A DNA stretch of 64,000 nt from Blautia hominis (lineage in GTDB: Bacteria; Bacillota; Clostridia; Lachnospirales; Lachnospiraceae): positions 436,501 to 500,500 of the forward strand of contig NQOF01000001.1 of assembly GCA_002270465.1 (NCBI GenBank), read 5' to 3'. Shown piece after piece: positions 18,321 to 27,208 of this stretch. The stretch's first letter is position 1. Each line of letters starts with the position of its first letter. The notes beneath the pieces were generated by a model. It was not told where the DNA came from, did not search any database, and worked only from the letters and a program-made list of their open reading frames with translations. The position numbers and the translations under genes were made by a program.

Positions 18321-18349
18321 TTTGCCTCCCAAATACAATCCTGTTTTAA

Positions 18350-19393
18350 TCATGGTATCAATATAAGTTTTCCGGGAACTCCCATTTCAATATCTTGAAA
18401 AGCTTTTTCATAGTCTTTCAGTGGATAAATACCGCCAATCATTCTATCCAGTTTATAATCCGGAGAATTTAGGATTTGAATACATTCATCCCATGTCTCG
18501 TACATCAGACGTCCTGTCACCCCATATACGGTTGCCTCTTTGTAAATAATATCATTTGTCCAATCTAGCGTAATATCCTTTGAGGGGAGACCTACCACTA
18601 CAAACGTACCGTTTTTTCTCAAACAGCGAAAGCCTGATTTAAGAGCCTGATTGTTACCGGTATAATCAATCACCACATCGACTCCCACACCGTCTGTCTC
18701 ACCATAAATAATATCCTGCAGCTCCTGATGTTTCGTATTGACTATGACATCCGCCCCGACCTCTTTAGCCACTTTCAATTTTGTATCGAATAAATCTGCA
18801 CAGAATATTTTCTCTGCCTTCCTTACTTTTGCAGCACCAACTGCCATTAAACCAATGGGACCAGCTCCATAGATCAAAATCGTCTTTCCTGTAACTTCTG
18901 CCCTCGATACGCCATGGACTGCAACCCCCATCGGTTCCAGCATACACCCGCGCTCATAACTGAGTTCATTATGAAGCACATAAACACAGTCAGCCGGTAA
19001 GGAAATATATTCTGAAAAAGCCCCCGCTGCATGGACACCGATAATTTTCATGTTTATACAGTTATGCCGTCGGTTTGATCTGCACATATAGCATTCATTA
19101 CAGGGTATGTGCGTTTCACCTGCTACCCTCTGTCCGGGATGAAATTCTGTAACCTGTGAACCGGTTTCCACAATATCGCCTGCGAACTCATGGCCAAATA
19201 CCATAGGCAGCTTTAAACGTGCCTGCGCATAAGGTGTCCAGGAAAAGATATGCTGATCCGTTCCGCAAATAGCTGCAGCCCGCACCCGCACCAGTACATC
19301 CCTGGGGCCGACTTTTGGAACAGGCAAATCTTCATGCCAGACAGCCCCCGGTTCCGGCCTCTCTTTTACGACACCACACATGATTTCTTTCAT
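18350..19393 (-). CDS. Zinc-dependent medium-chain dehydrogenase
   Basis: 347 aa MDR-family alcohol/polyol dehydrogenase. Catalytic zinc ligands are seen in C-G-T-D-Q-H (about 43-48) and G-H-E-F (about 68-71); the structural zinc cysteines are C-N-E-C-Y-M-C-x7-C near 98-112; the NAD fold begins with G-A-G-P-I-G-L-M near 175-182. The start ATG overlaps the stop of the preceding dehydrogenase (ATGA). Resembles threonine/sorbitol dehydrogenases. In this operon it probably oxidises the imported sugar acid or an intermediate. Confidence 0.93.
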   Translation of the reverse strand: MKEIMCGVVKERPEPGAVWHEDLPVPKVGPRDVLVRVRAAAICGTDQHIFSWTPYAQARLKLPMVFGHEFAGDIVETGSQVTEFHPGQRVAGETHIPCNECYMCRSNRRHNCINMKIIGVHAAGAFSEYISLPADCVYVLHNELSYERGCMLEPMGVAVHGVSRAEVTGKTILIYGAGPIGLMAVGAAKVRKAEKIFCADLFDTKLKVAKEVGADVIVNTKHQELQDIIYGETDGVGVDVVIDYTGNNQALKSGFRCLRKNGTFVVVGLPSKDITLDWTNDIIYKEATVYGVTGRLMYETWDECIQILNSPDYKLDRMIGGIYPLKDYEKAFQDIEMGVPGKLILIP

Positions 19394-20436
19394 ACTTCGC
19401 CTTCTCCCTTCCTATTCTTCCACTCCAGAATAATTTTAATGACATTTTCTTTTTTCTCAGCAAGCATTTCCATTGCCTTCTGCACATCTTCCACAGGCAT
19501 ACGCTGTGTAACAAAGGCGGACAGCCTCTCATCTGTCTGCACTACCCCTAAAGCATCTTCAAAATCACAGGTCTGGTAAATCTGACTTCCAAAAATACGC
19601 TGCTCCCGGAATACAATTGAATAACAATAAAAAGTTATTGGTTTGGTGATCATAGCAACCAGTCCGATTTCCCCTCCTTTTCTGGTCATCTGTGAAGCCT
19701 GGTCTAAAATCATGGGTGCCCCGGCAGCCACAATACAAAGATCAACCCCCTCCCCGTCTGTAATCTGCATGGCTGCCTTGACAGGATCTTCCGAAAGTGG
19801 ATCCACTGCAAGATCAGCGCCAAATTTCAATGCCTGATTCCGATTATAAGCGGCCGGATCGCTGCAGATTATTTTCTCAACCCCCTTCTTTTTCGCAAGA
19901 TACAAGGTCATCAAACCAATGGTACCACCGCCTATAACCGCCATTGTTTTTATCTCCTGTACACTGGCCCGTCTGAGAATATGTGTGGCTACAGACAGCG
20001 GCTCTGTCAGGGCTGCCCTGGAGAACTCTACATCATCATGGATTTTGTATACCGTTTCTTCTGGGGTTGGAAAATATTCTACGAAACACCCAATCCATGC
20101 ATCTGTTCCGGGCGCTTTTCTCTGCTCACAAATATTTTCCAATCCTCGTCTGCATGCATAGCATCTTCCACAACTGACCGATGGATTTACAGTCACCCTG
20201 TCACCTATCCCAAATTTTGTGACGCCTTCTCCCAGTTCACAGACAGTACCTGACATTTCATGCCCCAGAATAACCGGTGGCTTCCGAAAAGCATGGACTC
20301 CAAGAAAGAGGTGCAGATCTGAACCGCATATTCCTACTGACTCAATTTTTATCAGTACTTCTCCTTTTTTTGGTACAGGTTTGTCAATTTCACGTATTTC
20401 CGTTTGCTTTACGTCTGTTATGTACGCTGCCCTCAT
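19390..20436 (-). CDS. Zinc-dependent medium-chain dehydrogenase
   Basis: 348 aa, second dehydrogenase of the operon. Start at 20436 follows GAGGGGGG; a longer frame to 20472 has no site. Catalytic zinc: C-G-S-D-L-H (about 38-43) and G-H-E-M (about 61-64); structural zinc: C-G-R-C-Y-A-C-x7-C near 91-105; nucleotide fold G-G-G-T-I-G-L-M near 165. It overlaps the end of the DUF1537 kinase gene by 47 bases and the next dehydrogenase by 4 bases, so the genes are tightly coupled. Confidence 0.92.
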   Translation of the reverse strand: MRAAYITDVKQTEIREIDKPVPKKGEVLIKIESVGICGSDLHLFLGVHAFRKPPVILGHEMSGTVCELGEGVTKFGIGDRVTVNPSVSCGRCYACRRGLENICEQRKAPGTDAWIGCFVEYFPTPEETVYKIHDDVEFSRAALTEPLSVATHILRRASVQEIKTMAVIGGGTIGLMTLYLAKKKGVEKIICSDPAAYNRNQALKFGADLAVDPLSEDPVKAAMQITDGEGVDLCIVAAGAPMILDQASQMTRKGGEIGLVAMITKPITFYCYSIVFREQRIFGSQIYQTCDFEDALGVVQTDERLSAFVTQRMPVEDVQKAMEMLAEKKENVIKIILEWKNRKGEGEV

Positions 20437-21697
20437 AATTTCCCCCCTCACATTCCACCAATTTGTCCGCAATTTCTGTCATTACATTTACCGAACCAAA
20501 TCCTCCGGATTTTGATACTATCTGCAGGATCTTATCTCTCCATTTAAGCCTTGACAACACCACCCCCTGGCTAAGTTCACAGACAGGTATAAATTCAGGA
20601 TTTTCTACCATCTTCATAAGACCCATGAGCGTATCCCCTCCTGTCATAAATATGGTGTAATCCACCCCTTTCTCAATGAGATAACGAACGATCATGCTGT
20701 GACATTTTGTTATAGAGAATCTGATTTCTTCCGGATCTATCCCCATGGTCTCTGCATACTTTTTGGTCTCCTCCTCTCTTTTGTCAAAAGTATCTACAAT
20801 GATCCTGGGATTAAAAATACATTGCCGATACACTTCTTCCAGAAATTCTTTTCCTTCCTCTGTTTTATAATATTCCGTATCCAATTTTTGACGCGGTGTC
20901 AGGCTGATCCTCAGGAAGCCTTTTTGTTCCGCGTACATCACCTGTTCTCTTGTAATGGGATTTAAACTCCCGCAGGCCACGTACAGTCCCTTCTTTTTTT
21001 CATATTTTCGATAAACCACTCCCTCAAGTCCAAGTGCTACGGGCAGAAAAGCCGCAAATCCTGCACATCCGGCCAGAAAACTGAGTTTACTCTCCTCCTT
21101 CAGTTCCTTTATGCGCACTTCTATGTCTTTATTAGATCCTGCATCAAAGATTATGATTTTTTTCTTTTCCTTTATATAGGTTTCCTTACCCTCCATACGC
21201 CCAATGCATTTCACTTTATTTTTGGCATATTCACCCAGAATGGCCGGAAGATAGGAAGAATGCACAGGTTCAAATGGGTCTTCTTTAAATGCACTTTTTT
21301 CCAAAGGGACATCTCCTATATAATGGATACCTTTTAAGGTAATCCTTCCAATATCAGGAAATGCAGGAATGAAATATAGATTTTCTTCTGATGCATCTAC
21401 AACAGCACTTAGCTCTGCACCCACATTTCCTCTAAGTGCTGAATCTGTTTTTTTATAGATAATAGGTATTGTAGAACGAACGGCCCATTTTGTCAGATTA
21501 TAGACTGCCCTGTAAGCATCCTCCGCTTTCATCGGCCTTGTCTCCAGATCCACCACCAGAACACGTGCTGTTTCCGACACTCTAAGCTCTGTCTGTGAGC
21601 CTATTACTACCTGAGTAATAATCCCTTTCTTGGCAAACTGTATTCCCGTATCCAGCGCGCCTGTAAAATCATCAGCAATTATCAGCATTTTTACCAT
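20390..21697 (-). CDS. Four-carbon acid sugar kinase (DUF1537; DtnK/OtnK-like)
   Basis: 435 aa. The N-terminal signature A-D-D-F-T-G-A-L-D-T-G at residues 8-18 defines the four-carbon acid sugar kinase family; the C-terminal nucleotide-binding half includes the G-G-D-T near 353-356. Characterised members phosphorylate D-threonate, D-erythronate or 3-oxotetronate. It is directly followed upstream by a PdxA2-like dehydrogenase, the standard pairing in which the kinase makes the 4-phosphate and PdxA2 oxidises and decarboxylates it to dihydroxyacetone phosphate. The last 15 codons overlap the following dehydrogenase. Confidence 0.9.
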   Translation of the reverse strand: MVKMLIIADDFTGALDTGIQFAKKGIITQVVIGSQTELRVSETARVLVVDLETRPMKAEDAYRAVYNLTKWAVRSTIPIIYKKTDSALRGNVGAELSAVVDASEENLYFIPAFPDIGRITLKGIHYIGDVPLEKSAFKEDPFEPVHSSYLPAILGEYAKNKVKCIGRMEGKETYIKEKKKIIIFDAGSNKDIEVRIKELKEESKLSFLAGCAGFAAFLPVALGLEGVVYRKYEKKKGLYVACGSLNPITREQVMYAEQKGFLRISLTPRQKLDTEYYKTEEGKEFLEEVYRQCIFNPRIIVDTFDKREEETKKYAETMGIDPEEIRFSITKCHSMIVRYLIEKGVDYTIFMTGGDTLMGLMKMVENPEFIPVCELSQGVVLSRLKWRDKILQIVSKSGGFGSVNVMTEIADKLVECEGGNYEGSVHNRRKANGNT

Positions 21698-21706
21698 GGT
21701 TTCACC

Positions 21707-22750
21707 CTATCTGTTTTTGGCGAATCTGACAGCATATTCTATGGCATTAGCCAAACTTCGTTCATTTGCACTTCCATCACCTGCATGTCCAAATCCTGTT
21801 CCATGATCTACAGAAGTACGGATAATGGGCAGGCCTAATGTGATATTCACACCTGCCACTGCATCCCACCTTTTTAGAGATTTATTGTATACAAATCCCT
21901 TAACCTTCAGCGGAATGTGACCTTGATCATGATACATGGCTACCACAATATCATACCAGCCACCCAGCGCTTTGGAGAAAACTGTATCAGGAGGAGTTGG
22001 TTTTAATTCCGGTATACGGATTCCTTCTGCTACAGCCATATCTATTGCAGGCTGTATTTCCTCAATCTCCTCCATTCCAAACATACCATTTTCACCGCAA
22101 TGTGGATTAAGCCCTGCCACTCCGATCTTTGGTTCTTTAATGCCTAAAGCTTTGCATCCTTCATCTGCAATACGAATGACTTCCAGTACCCTGCTTTTCT
22201 TCACACTATCACAGGCCTGGCGAAGAGATACATGCGTAGATACATGTACGACCCGCAGCTCCTCATGGGCCAGCATCATTGTGTACTTATCCGTATCCGT
22301 GTAGTGAGCGTAAATTTCTGTGTGGCCGGAAAAATGATGGCCGGCCAGATTAATAGCCTCTTTATTTATAGCATTTGTTACGGTTGCGTCCACTTCTCCA
22401 TTCATAGCCATTTGAATAACCTTTTCTACATAACGAAATGCAGCCTCACCACATTCAGCGGCAACTTTACCATAAACACGTTTTTTTAGATCTACGATCT
22501 TCATATCAAAAACGTCAATCGTACCATATTCAAATTTTGCATCTTTTACATCTACAATAGGATTAAGTTTTACCTGTTGTTCATTACCTGTAATCTTTAT
22601 TGCCGCCTCCATACAATTAGCATCTCCGATAATAAGAGGACGGCATTTTTCATAAACATCGCGCTTTGTCAGAACTTTTACAGAAAGTTCCGGTCCATTT
22701 CCGGCCGGGTCACCCATAGTAATTCCAATTATTGGTTTTTTATTTATCAT
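21707..22750 (-). CDS. PdxA-family 4-phosphate dehydrogenase (PdxA2 type)
   Basis: 347 aa. Start at 22750 is favoured because GGAGAG lies 4 bases upstream; the ATG at 22762 has none. PdxA signatures: G-I-T-M-G-D-P-A-G-N-G-P-E near residues 9-21, the metal-binding H in A-G-H-H-F-S-G-H-T-E near 136-145, and M-Y-H-D-Q-G-H near 273-279. No pyridoxine genes are around; the neighbour is a DUF1537 kinase, so this is the catabolic PdxA2 branch acting on D-threonate 4-phosphate or D-erythronate 4-phosphate. First gene of the leftward operon. Confidence 0.92.
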   Translation of the reverse strand: MINKKPIIGITMGDPAGNGPELSVKVLTKRDVYEKCRPLIIGDANCMEAAIKITGNEQQVKLNPIVDVKDAKFEYGTIDVFDMKIVDLKKRVYGKVAAECGEAAFRYVEKVIQMAMNGEVDATVTNAINKEAINLAGHHFSGHTEIYAHYTDTDKYTMMLAHEELRVVHVSTHVSLRQACDSVKKSRVLEVIRIADEGCKALGIKEPKIGVAGLNPHCGENGMFGMEEIEEIQPAIDMAVAEGIRIPELKPTPPDTVFSKALGGWYDIVVAMYHDQGHIPLKVKGFVYNKSLKRWDAVAGVNITLGLPIIRTSVDHGTGFGHAGDGSANERSLANAIEYAVRFAKNR

Positions 22751-22969
22751 ATCGCTCTCCATTGTTTTATTTTGAAACCTTTCAATTGTTTTTTATGTTG
22801 TTTTCTTTATACTACTTCGTTATATACACATTTTCAATAGTTCTGCATAAGTAAAACGTATTTATTTGAAACATATTTTGTATTTATCATTGTATTTTAG
22901 TTTGTTTTAATGTAAAATAAATAAATGGTTTCATTTTAAAACAACATTTGTGCATAAGAGGATAACAAT
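22751..22969. promoter_or_regulatory. Divergent AT-rich control region between pdxA-like and PrpR-like genes
   Basis: About 220 bases. The sequence TTTGAAAC occurs at 22771-22778 and again at 22865-22872, with a related inverted GGTTTCATTTT at 22927-22937; these could be half-sites for the divergent regulator. I looked for a -24/-12 (TGGCAC-N5-TTGCA) sigma-54 element on both strands and do not see one. Confidence 0.45.
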
Positions 22970-24769
22970 ATGAAAAAAACAAAGATATTAGTGGTGGCAC
23001 CTTATGAGGGTATGGCAGAATCTATCATTGCCACGGCTCAAAAAAGAAAAGACATTGAATTAACTGTACAGATTGGTGACCTAAGCACAGGAAGAAAGAT
23101 TGCCCAGGAACTGGCCCATAACAATTATGATGTCATAATCTCCCGGGGCGGTACAGCCGATATGATTCGCGCCGCAGTAGAACTCCCGGTAGTAGAGGTG
23201 GCTATTTCTGTGTATGACATACTCCGCGCTATCAAAATGGCTGAGAACTATTCCGGCAAATTTGTCATCGCAGGTTTTCCCAGTATTACCAACTGTGCTC
23301 ATGTACTGTGTGATCTGCTGCAGTATAATATTGATATCATCACTTTCAGCAATGAAGCTGATGCCGAACCTGCTCTGCAAAATGCAATGGAACACGGGTG
23401 CACTCTGACTCTCTGTGATATGATCGGTTCTACCGTGGCTCAGAAGCTTGGCTTGAATTCCATCCTTCTTTCTTCCGGTACGGAAAGTATAGATGCCGCA
23501 CTGAACGAAGCTGTCAAACTTGTTAACTCTTCACAGTATGTTCATAAGCAGAAAGATTTGTTTCAGGCCATGCTTACAGAGGGTGAAAATGATTTCCTGA
23601 TTTATGATGCTTCCGGTACCCTCTGGTTTTCAAGCCTGTCCGCCGATGACACTGACTCTCCGGTGATGAACCTGGTCCATACTTATTTGAATGCTTTTCT
23701 TCAAGGCCCGGACCAGACAGTTGAACAGCAAATCGGTCACGAAACAGTCATACTCTCCAACAGGCATCTGCGCTACGAGGAACACACTTACACAACAATC
23801 AGCATACAAAAGAAAAAGGCTCTGTACGAACCGGAGGACAACAGCATATCCATTTACAACAAGCCGGACCGACAGCCCAGTGACTTCATTACTTATTACA
23901 GCAGTGCAAATAATGTGGGCAGTGTAAAACAGTCTATTACAGAATACAGCAAAACAACCCTGCCTGTATTGATCATCGGTGAGACCGGAACCGGAAAGGA
24001 TAAGGCGGCACATCTTTTATATGAAAACGGCCCTTATGAGAGCAGCCCTCTCTATACGATTGACTGCCCCCTTCTGAATGAACGTAAATGGAATACACTG
24101 ATAGGCAGTGAAAATTCACCGCTGACTCATGTTCACGCTACCATATACATCAAAAACCCCGGAGCATTGAATAAAAATCAGCTTTCTAAATTATTTACCT
24201 ACATGGAACAGACCGGCCTGCACAAACGCAACCGCCTGATATTTTCACTTGTAACCAACGAAGATGCCTATGCTGAAACAGAAACAGCACAGAATTACCT
24301 GGCAAACCATCTGTCCTGCCTAATTTTAAATCTTCCACCGCTGCGGGAGCGCAGAGAAGATATTCCCAGTATTTCCACATTGTATATCAACAAACTCAAT
24401 GCCTCCCTTGGAAAGCAGATCATAGGATTTGATGCAGAGGCTATGGCGATCATGAAGGATTTTCCCTGGAAGCATAACTTAGACCAGCTTCAGCGAATTA
24501 TTAAAGAGCTTGTAGTGATCACACCTGCCTCTTACATTTCTGCTGAAAGCGTTATGCAGCTGCTCCGCCGGGAAGAGCCTTATATTCCCACCGGGCCTGC
24601 TGACTGTGCTACGTCTATAGATTTAAAGCAATCACTGGACGAAATCAATTATCAGATCATCAAAATAATACTAAATGAAGAAAAGGGGAATAAAGAAAAG
24701 ACTGCCCGGCGTCTTGGAATCGGACGCAGTACTTTGTGGCGGATATTAAAAAGCAGAGAAAATAACTGA
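22970..24769 (+). CDS. PrpR-type regulator with degenerate AAA+ domain
   Basis: 599 aa. Residues about 1-190 form the PrpR N-terminal sensory domain; a PAS-like linker follows; residues 320-535 are a sigma-54-activator AAA+ domain; residues 575-595 form a Fis-type helix-turn-helix (T-A-R-R-L-G-I-G-R-S-T-L-W-R). Walker A is intact (G-E-T-G-T-G-K, 337-343), but the G-A-F-T-G-A loop that contacts sigma-54 is missing, Walker B (normally L-F-L-D-E) reads I-Y-I-K-N at 392-396, and the W-P-G-N-V-R-E-L segment is F-P-W-K-H-N-L. It is thus unlikely to be a standard sigma-54 activator. Divergent to the PdxA/kinase/TRAP operon, which it probably controls. Confidence 0.88.
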   Translation: MKKTKILVVAPYEGMAESIIATAQKRKDIELTVQIGDLSTGRKIAQELAHNNYDVIISRGGTADMIRAAVELPVVEVAISVYDILRAIKMAENYSGKFVIAGFPSITNCAHVLCDLLQYNIDIITFSNEADAEPALQNAMEHGCTLTLCDMIGSTVAQKLGLNSILLSSGTESIDAALNEAVKLVNSSQYVHKQKDLFQAMLTEGENDFLIYDASGTLWFSSLSADDTDSPVMNLVHTYLNAFLQGPDQTVEQQIGHETVILSNRHLRYEEHTYTTISIQKKKALYEPEDNSISIYNKPDRQPSDFITYYSSANNVGSVKQSITEYSKTTLPVLIIGETGTGKDKAAHLLYENGPYESSPLYTIDCPLLNERKWNTLIGSENSPLTHVHATIYIKNPGALNKNQLSKLFTYMEQTGLHKRNRLIFSLVTNEDAYAETETAQNYLANHLSCLILNLPPLRERREDIPSISTLYINKLNASLGKQIIGFDAEAMAIMKDFPWKHNLDQLQRIIKELVVITPASYISAESVMQLLRREEPYIPTGPADCATSIDLKQSLDEINYQIIKIILNEEKGNKEKTARRLGIGRSTLWRILKSRENN

Positions 24770-24800
24770 GAACAAGACCCGAACTTTTAGAAAACAAATA

Positions 24801-24834
24801 ATAGGCAATTATCAATACAATGATAATTGCCTAT
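24801..24834. terminator. Perfect 14-bp hairpin after the PrpR-like gene
   Basis: ATAGGCAATTATCA (24801-24814) pairs perfectly with TGATAATTGCCTAT (24821-24834), 6-base loop. T-rich sequence follows only on the minus strand, so it can end leftward tRNA transcripts and may act on both strands. Confidence 0.75.
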
Positions 24835-24841
24835 AACACAA

Positions 24842-24873
24842 AAGCACTTGCGGAATAAATTCCACAAGTGCTT
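24842..24873 (-). terminator. Terminator of the tRNA operon
   Basis: AAGCACTTG (24842-24850) pairs with CAAGTGCTT (24865-24873), extended inside by GGAA/TTCC. Read leftward, it lies 9 bases after tRNA-Met and is followed by TTTTGTGTT. Confidence 0.8.
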
Positions 24874-24881
24874 ATCTATAG

Positions 24882-24955
24882 TAGCGAGAGGGGGACTTGA
24901 ACCCTCGACACTACGGGTATGAACCGTATGCTCTAGCCAGCTGAGCTATCTCGCC
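24882..24955 (-). tRNA. tRNA-Met(CAT), copy 2
   Basis: 74-nt cloverleaf on the minus strand: acceptor GGCGAGA/TCTCGCT with discriminator A, D arm GCTC...GAGC, anticodon loop TTCATAC with anticodon CAT, T arm GAGGGTTCAAGTCCCCC. The elongator Met type is suggested by the arm sequences. CCA is not encoded. Identical to the copy at 25098. Confidence 0.96.
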
Positions 24956-24987
24956 ATCTGTATTTCTTCTGCTTTTTGGCAAAAGAA

Positions 24988-25060
24988 TGGGACCTATAGG
25001 GCTCGAACCTATGACCCTCTGCTTGTAAGGCAGATGCTCTCCCAGCTGAGCTAAGATCCC
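24988..25060 (-). tRNA. tRNA-Val(TAC), copy 2
   Basis: 73-nt cloverleaf: acceptor GGGATCT/AGGTCCC with discriminator A, D stem GCTC/GAGC, anticodon loop CTTACAA (anticodon TAC), T arm with GGTTCGAGCCC. CCA is not encoded. Identical to the copy at 25202. Confidence 0.96.
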
Positions 25061-25097
25061 ATAATTTTATTTGATTATCTGCTGCTTGTACAGCAAG

Positions 25098-25171
25098 TAG
25101 CGAGAGGGGGACTTGAACCCTCGACACTACGGGTATGAACCGTATGCTCTAGCCAGCTGAGCTATCTCGCC
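25098..25171 (-). tRNA. tRNA-Met(CAT), copy 1
   Basis: Same 74-nt sequence as 24882-24955, anticodon CAT. Part of a Val-Met-Val-Met leftward transcript from the promoter at 25316-25345. Confidence 0.96.
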
Positions 25172-25201
25172 ATCTGTATCTCTTTGCTTTTGGCAAAAGA
25201 A

Positions 25202-25274
25202 TGGGACCTATAGGGCTCGAACCTATGACCCTCTGCTTGTAAGGCAGATGCTCTCCCAGCTGAGCTAAGATCCC
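25202..25274 (-). tRNA. tRNA-Val(TAC), copy 1
   Basis: Same 73-nt sequence as 24988-25060, anticodon TAC; promoter-proximal member of the tRNA operon. Confidence 0.96.
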
Positions 25275-25315
25275 ATTTCATTTAGCAGTCTCTGCTATCG
25301 CTTGACTGCTTTGCT

Positions 25316-25345
25316 ATTATAACCTTAAATTGTGTCAATTGTCAA
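25316..25345 (-). promoter_or_regulatory. Promoter of the tRNA operon
   Basis: On the minus strand TTGACA (25340-25345), 18-base spacer, TATAAT (25316-25321): full consensus hexamers, as expected for stable RNA. A second TTGACA overlaps the spacer but is only 11 bases from the -10 box. Confidence 0.85.
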
Positions 25346-25392
25346 TACCTTTTTTTCAAAAAAATACAAAAATCTCTTTTTCTCCCATCAAT

Positions 25393-25425
25393 GGGAAACG
25401 ACACCATATTTTGCATGTCGTCCCC
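25393..25425. terminator. Hairpin after the ABC transporter pair
   Basis: GGG-AA-ACGACA pairs with TGTCGT-C-CCC around a 13-base loop. It lies between the ABC gene end (25464) and the tRNA promoter; no direct U tract, so terminator strength is uncertain. Confidence 0.45.
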
Positions 25426-25463
25426 ATATTTCCTGCTTCAGCTTTGGGCTGAATTTGCCCCAC

Positions 25464-27203
25464 TCAGGTTCCCTGTAAAGTCCATTCCTGGCTCCTGGTC
25501 TGAAGTTCCACCATATGGCGGTAAACACCGCCTTTTTTCATAAGCTGTTCCGGCGTTCCCTGCTCCGCAACTTTTCCGTCAGCAAGAACAACAATCTTAT
25601 CCGCTCCCGCTACAGTTCTCATACGATGGGCAATGACCAGTACAGTCTTATCTTTTATAAGCCTTGACAGGGCGGCCTGAATCAATGTCTCATTCTCCAC
25701 ATCCAGGGATGCGGTTGCCTCGTCCAGCAGAATTACCGGTGCATTTTTCAAAAAGGCCCTGGCGATGGAAATACGCTGTCTTTCTCCTCCTGAAAGGGTG
25801 CAGCCATTTTCCCCTATCTTTGTGTTCCAGCCATCCGGCAGCTTCCCTGCAAATTCCTCACAATTTGCCAGCCTGGCCGCTGCCAGCACCTCCTCATCAG
25901 ATGCATCTTTTCTTCCGATTCTGATATTTTCCATTATAGTATTGTCGAACAGAGTTACATCCTGAAAAACGATCGCATAGAGGGACAGCAGTGTTTCAGG
26001 TTCCACTTTGGATATGTCCATACCGCCGATGGTTATTTTTCCTTTGTCTATATCCCAAAAGCGCGCCGCCAGTCTGGATACTGTGGTCTTTCCGCCGCCG
26101 GATGGCCCTACAAGTGCTGTAACCTCATTCTGGCTTGCGGTAAAAGACACGTCCTTCAGGACTTCCTCTCCTGTGTTATACGCAAATCCCACATGGTCAA
26201 ACACCACATCACAACCTTTTAGATTCAAAGTATTACCGCCGCTCTGCACCTCATGGTCCAGGATTTCATTCATTCTGGAAATATTCGTACGTGTGGAAAT
26301 CACTGCTGCCAGATTCTGAAGGGCCCCCTGCAGCGGGTCATATAAACGCGATACTACCAAAAGAAACATGAAAAATGTCAGGATATCCAGGCTTCCTTTG
26401 ACAAGCAGTACGGAACCGGCAAGGGCAGCCGTCGCTATGCCCAGCTTTAAAATCAAGGTGGCTGATACCACAAACACGGCCGTGCCCAGTTCTGATATGA
26501 TGGCCCGTTTTTCCACTGCTTTAATCTTTTTATCCAATCCTTTCAGATACTCTTCTTCCGCATTGTTTGCCTTCAAATCTCTGGAAGTCTCAATACACTC
26601 CTGAATCCCATCGGCGCATGTCATTTTCGCATCCATCTGTCTGCCGTTGAGTTTTCCTTGTATCCTGGCTGAAAATCCTACAATCGCAAACGCCACAGGC
26701 ATCACCCACAAGGCAGCCAGTGCCATACGCCAGTCAACAGCAAAGAGGCCCACAGCTACCAGCACGGTGGAAATCATGGCGCCTATCAGCTCAGGAATAA
26801 AATGAGAAAAGGCCTGTTCCAGAAAAGTACAGTCCGCCATAATTGTACTTGTAAGGTCAGCCAAATCTTTTTTTCCAAAAAAGGAAAGCGGAATCTTACG
26901 CAGTTTTTCCGCCAACGAGATCCGCCGTACCCCGCTCTCCACGTATGTGGCAAAATATGTGGCGTTATACTGAAACCAGGTAGCCAGCAGTATCAGAGCA
27001 ACACAACACACGCACCCTGCAATATAAAAAGCTGTCCTGCTGCCGCTGATTGGGCCCTCCATCAAATCACCGACCAGGCGATAGAGAATTCCCACAGGAA
27101 ACATAAAGGAAAGATTCTGCAGCACGCAGGCCGCACATCCTTTTACCAGGTCAACGGCTCCCTGCCTGGAAAGGGCAAATTTTTTCTGAAGCTTTTCTAT
27201 CAT
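25464..27203 (-). CDS. ABC transporter, fused membrane and ATPase domains (second half of a pair)
   Basis: 579 aa. Start at 27203 has AAGGAGG upstream and lies 5 bases after the first transporter gene ends; a longer frame would overlap that gene. Six-helix exporter-type membrane domain (about 20-300) then an ATPase domain with Walker A G-P-S-G-G-G-K-T, signature L-S-G-G-E-R-Q-R and Walker B V-I-L-L-D-E-A-T-A-S. With its partner it forms a heterodimer. Both ATPase sites keep their catalytic Glu. Substrate unknown: drug, peptide or, as in YbtP/Q-IrtA/B-type pairs, a siderophore. Confidence 0.93.
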   Translation of the reverse strand: MIEKLQKKFALSRQGAVDLVKGCAACVLQNLSFMFPVGILYRLVGDLMEGPISGSRTAFYIAGCVCCVALILLATWFQYNATYFATYVESGVRRISLAEKLRKIPLSFFGKKDLADLTSTIMADCTFLEQAFSHFIPELIGAMISTVLVAVGLFAVDWRMALAALWVMPVAFAIVGFSARIQGKLNGRQMDAKMTCADGIQECIETSRDLKANNAEEEYLKGLDKKIKAVEKRAIISELGTAVFVVSATLILKLGIATAALAGSVLLVKGSLDILTFFMFLLVVSRLYDPLQGALQNLAAVISTRTNISRMNEILDHEVQSGGNTLNLKGCDVVFDHVGFAYNTGEEVLKDVSFTASQNEVTALVGPSGGGKTTVSRLAARFWDIDKGKITIGGMDISKVEPETLLSLYAIVFQDVTLFDNTIMENIRIGRKDASDEEVLAAARLANCEEFAGKLPDGWNTKIGENGCTLSGGERQRISIARAFLKNAPVILLDEATASLDVENETLIQAALSRLIKDKTVLVIAHRMRTVAGADKIVVLADGKVAEQGTPEQLMKKGGVYRHMVELQTRSQEWTLQGT

Positions 27204-27208
27204 AACTG

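Noticed and set aside
22751-22969. Sigma-54 promoter controlled by the PrpR-like protein
   Set aside because: No -24/-12 element seen on either strand, and the regulator lacks G-A-F-T-G-A.
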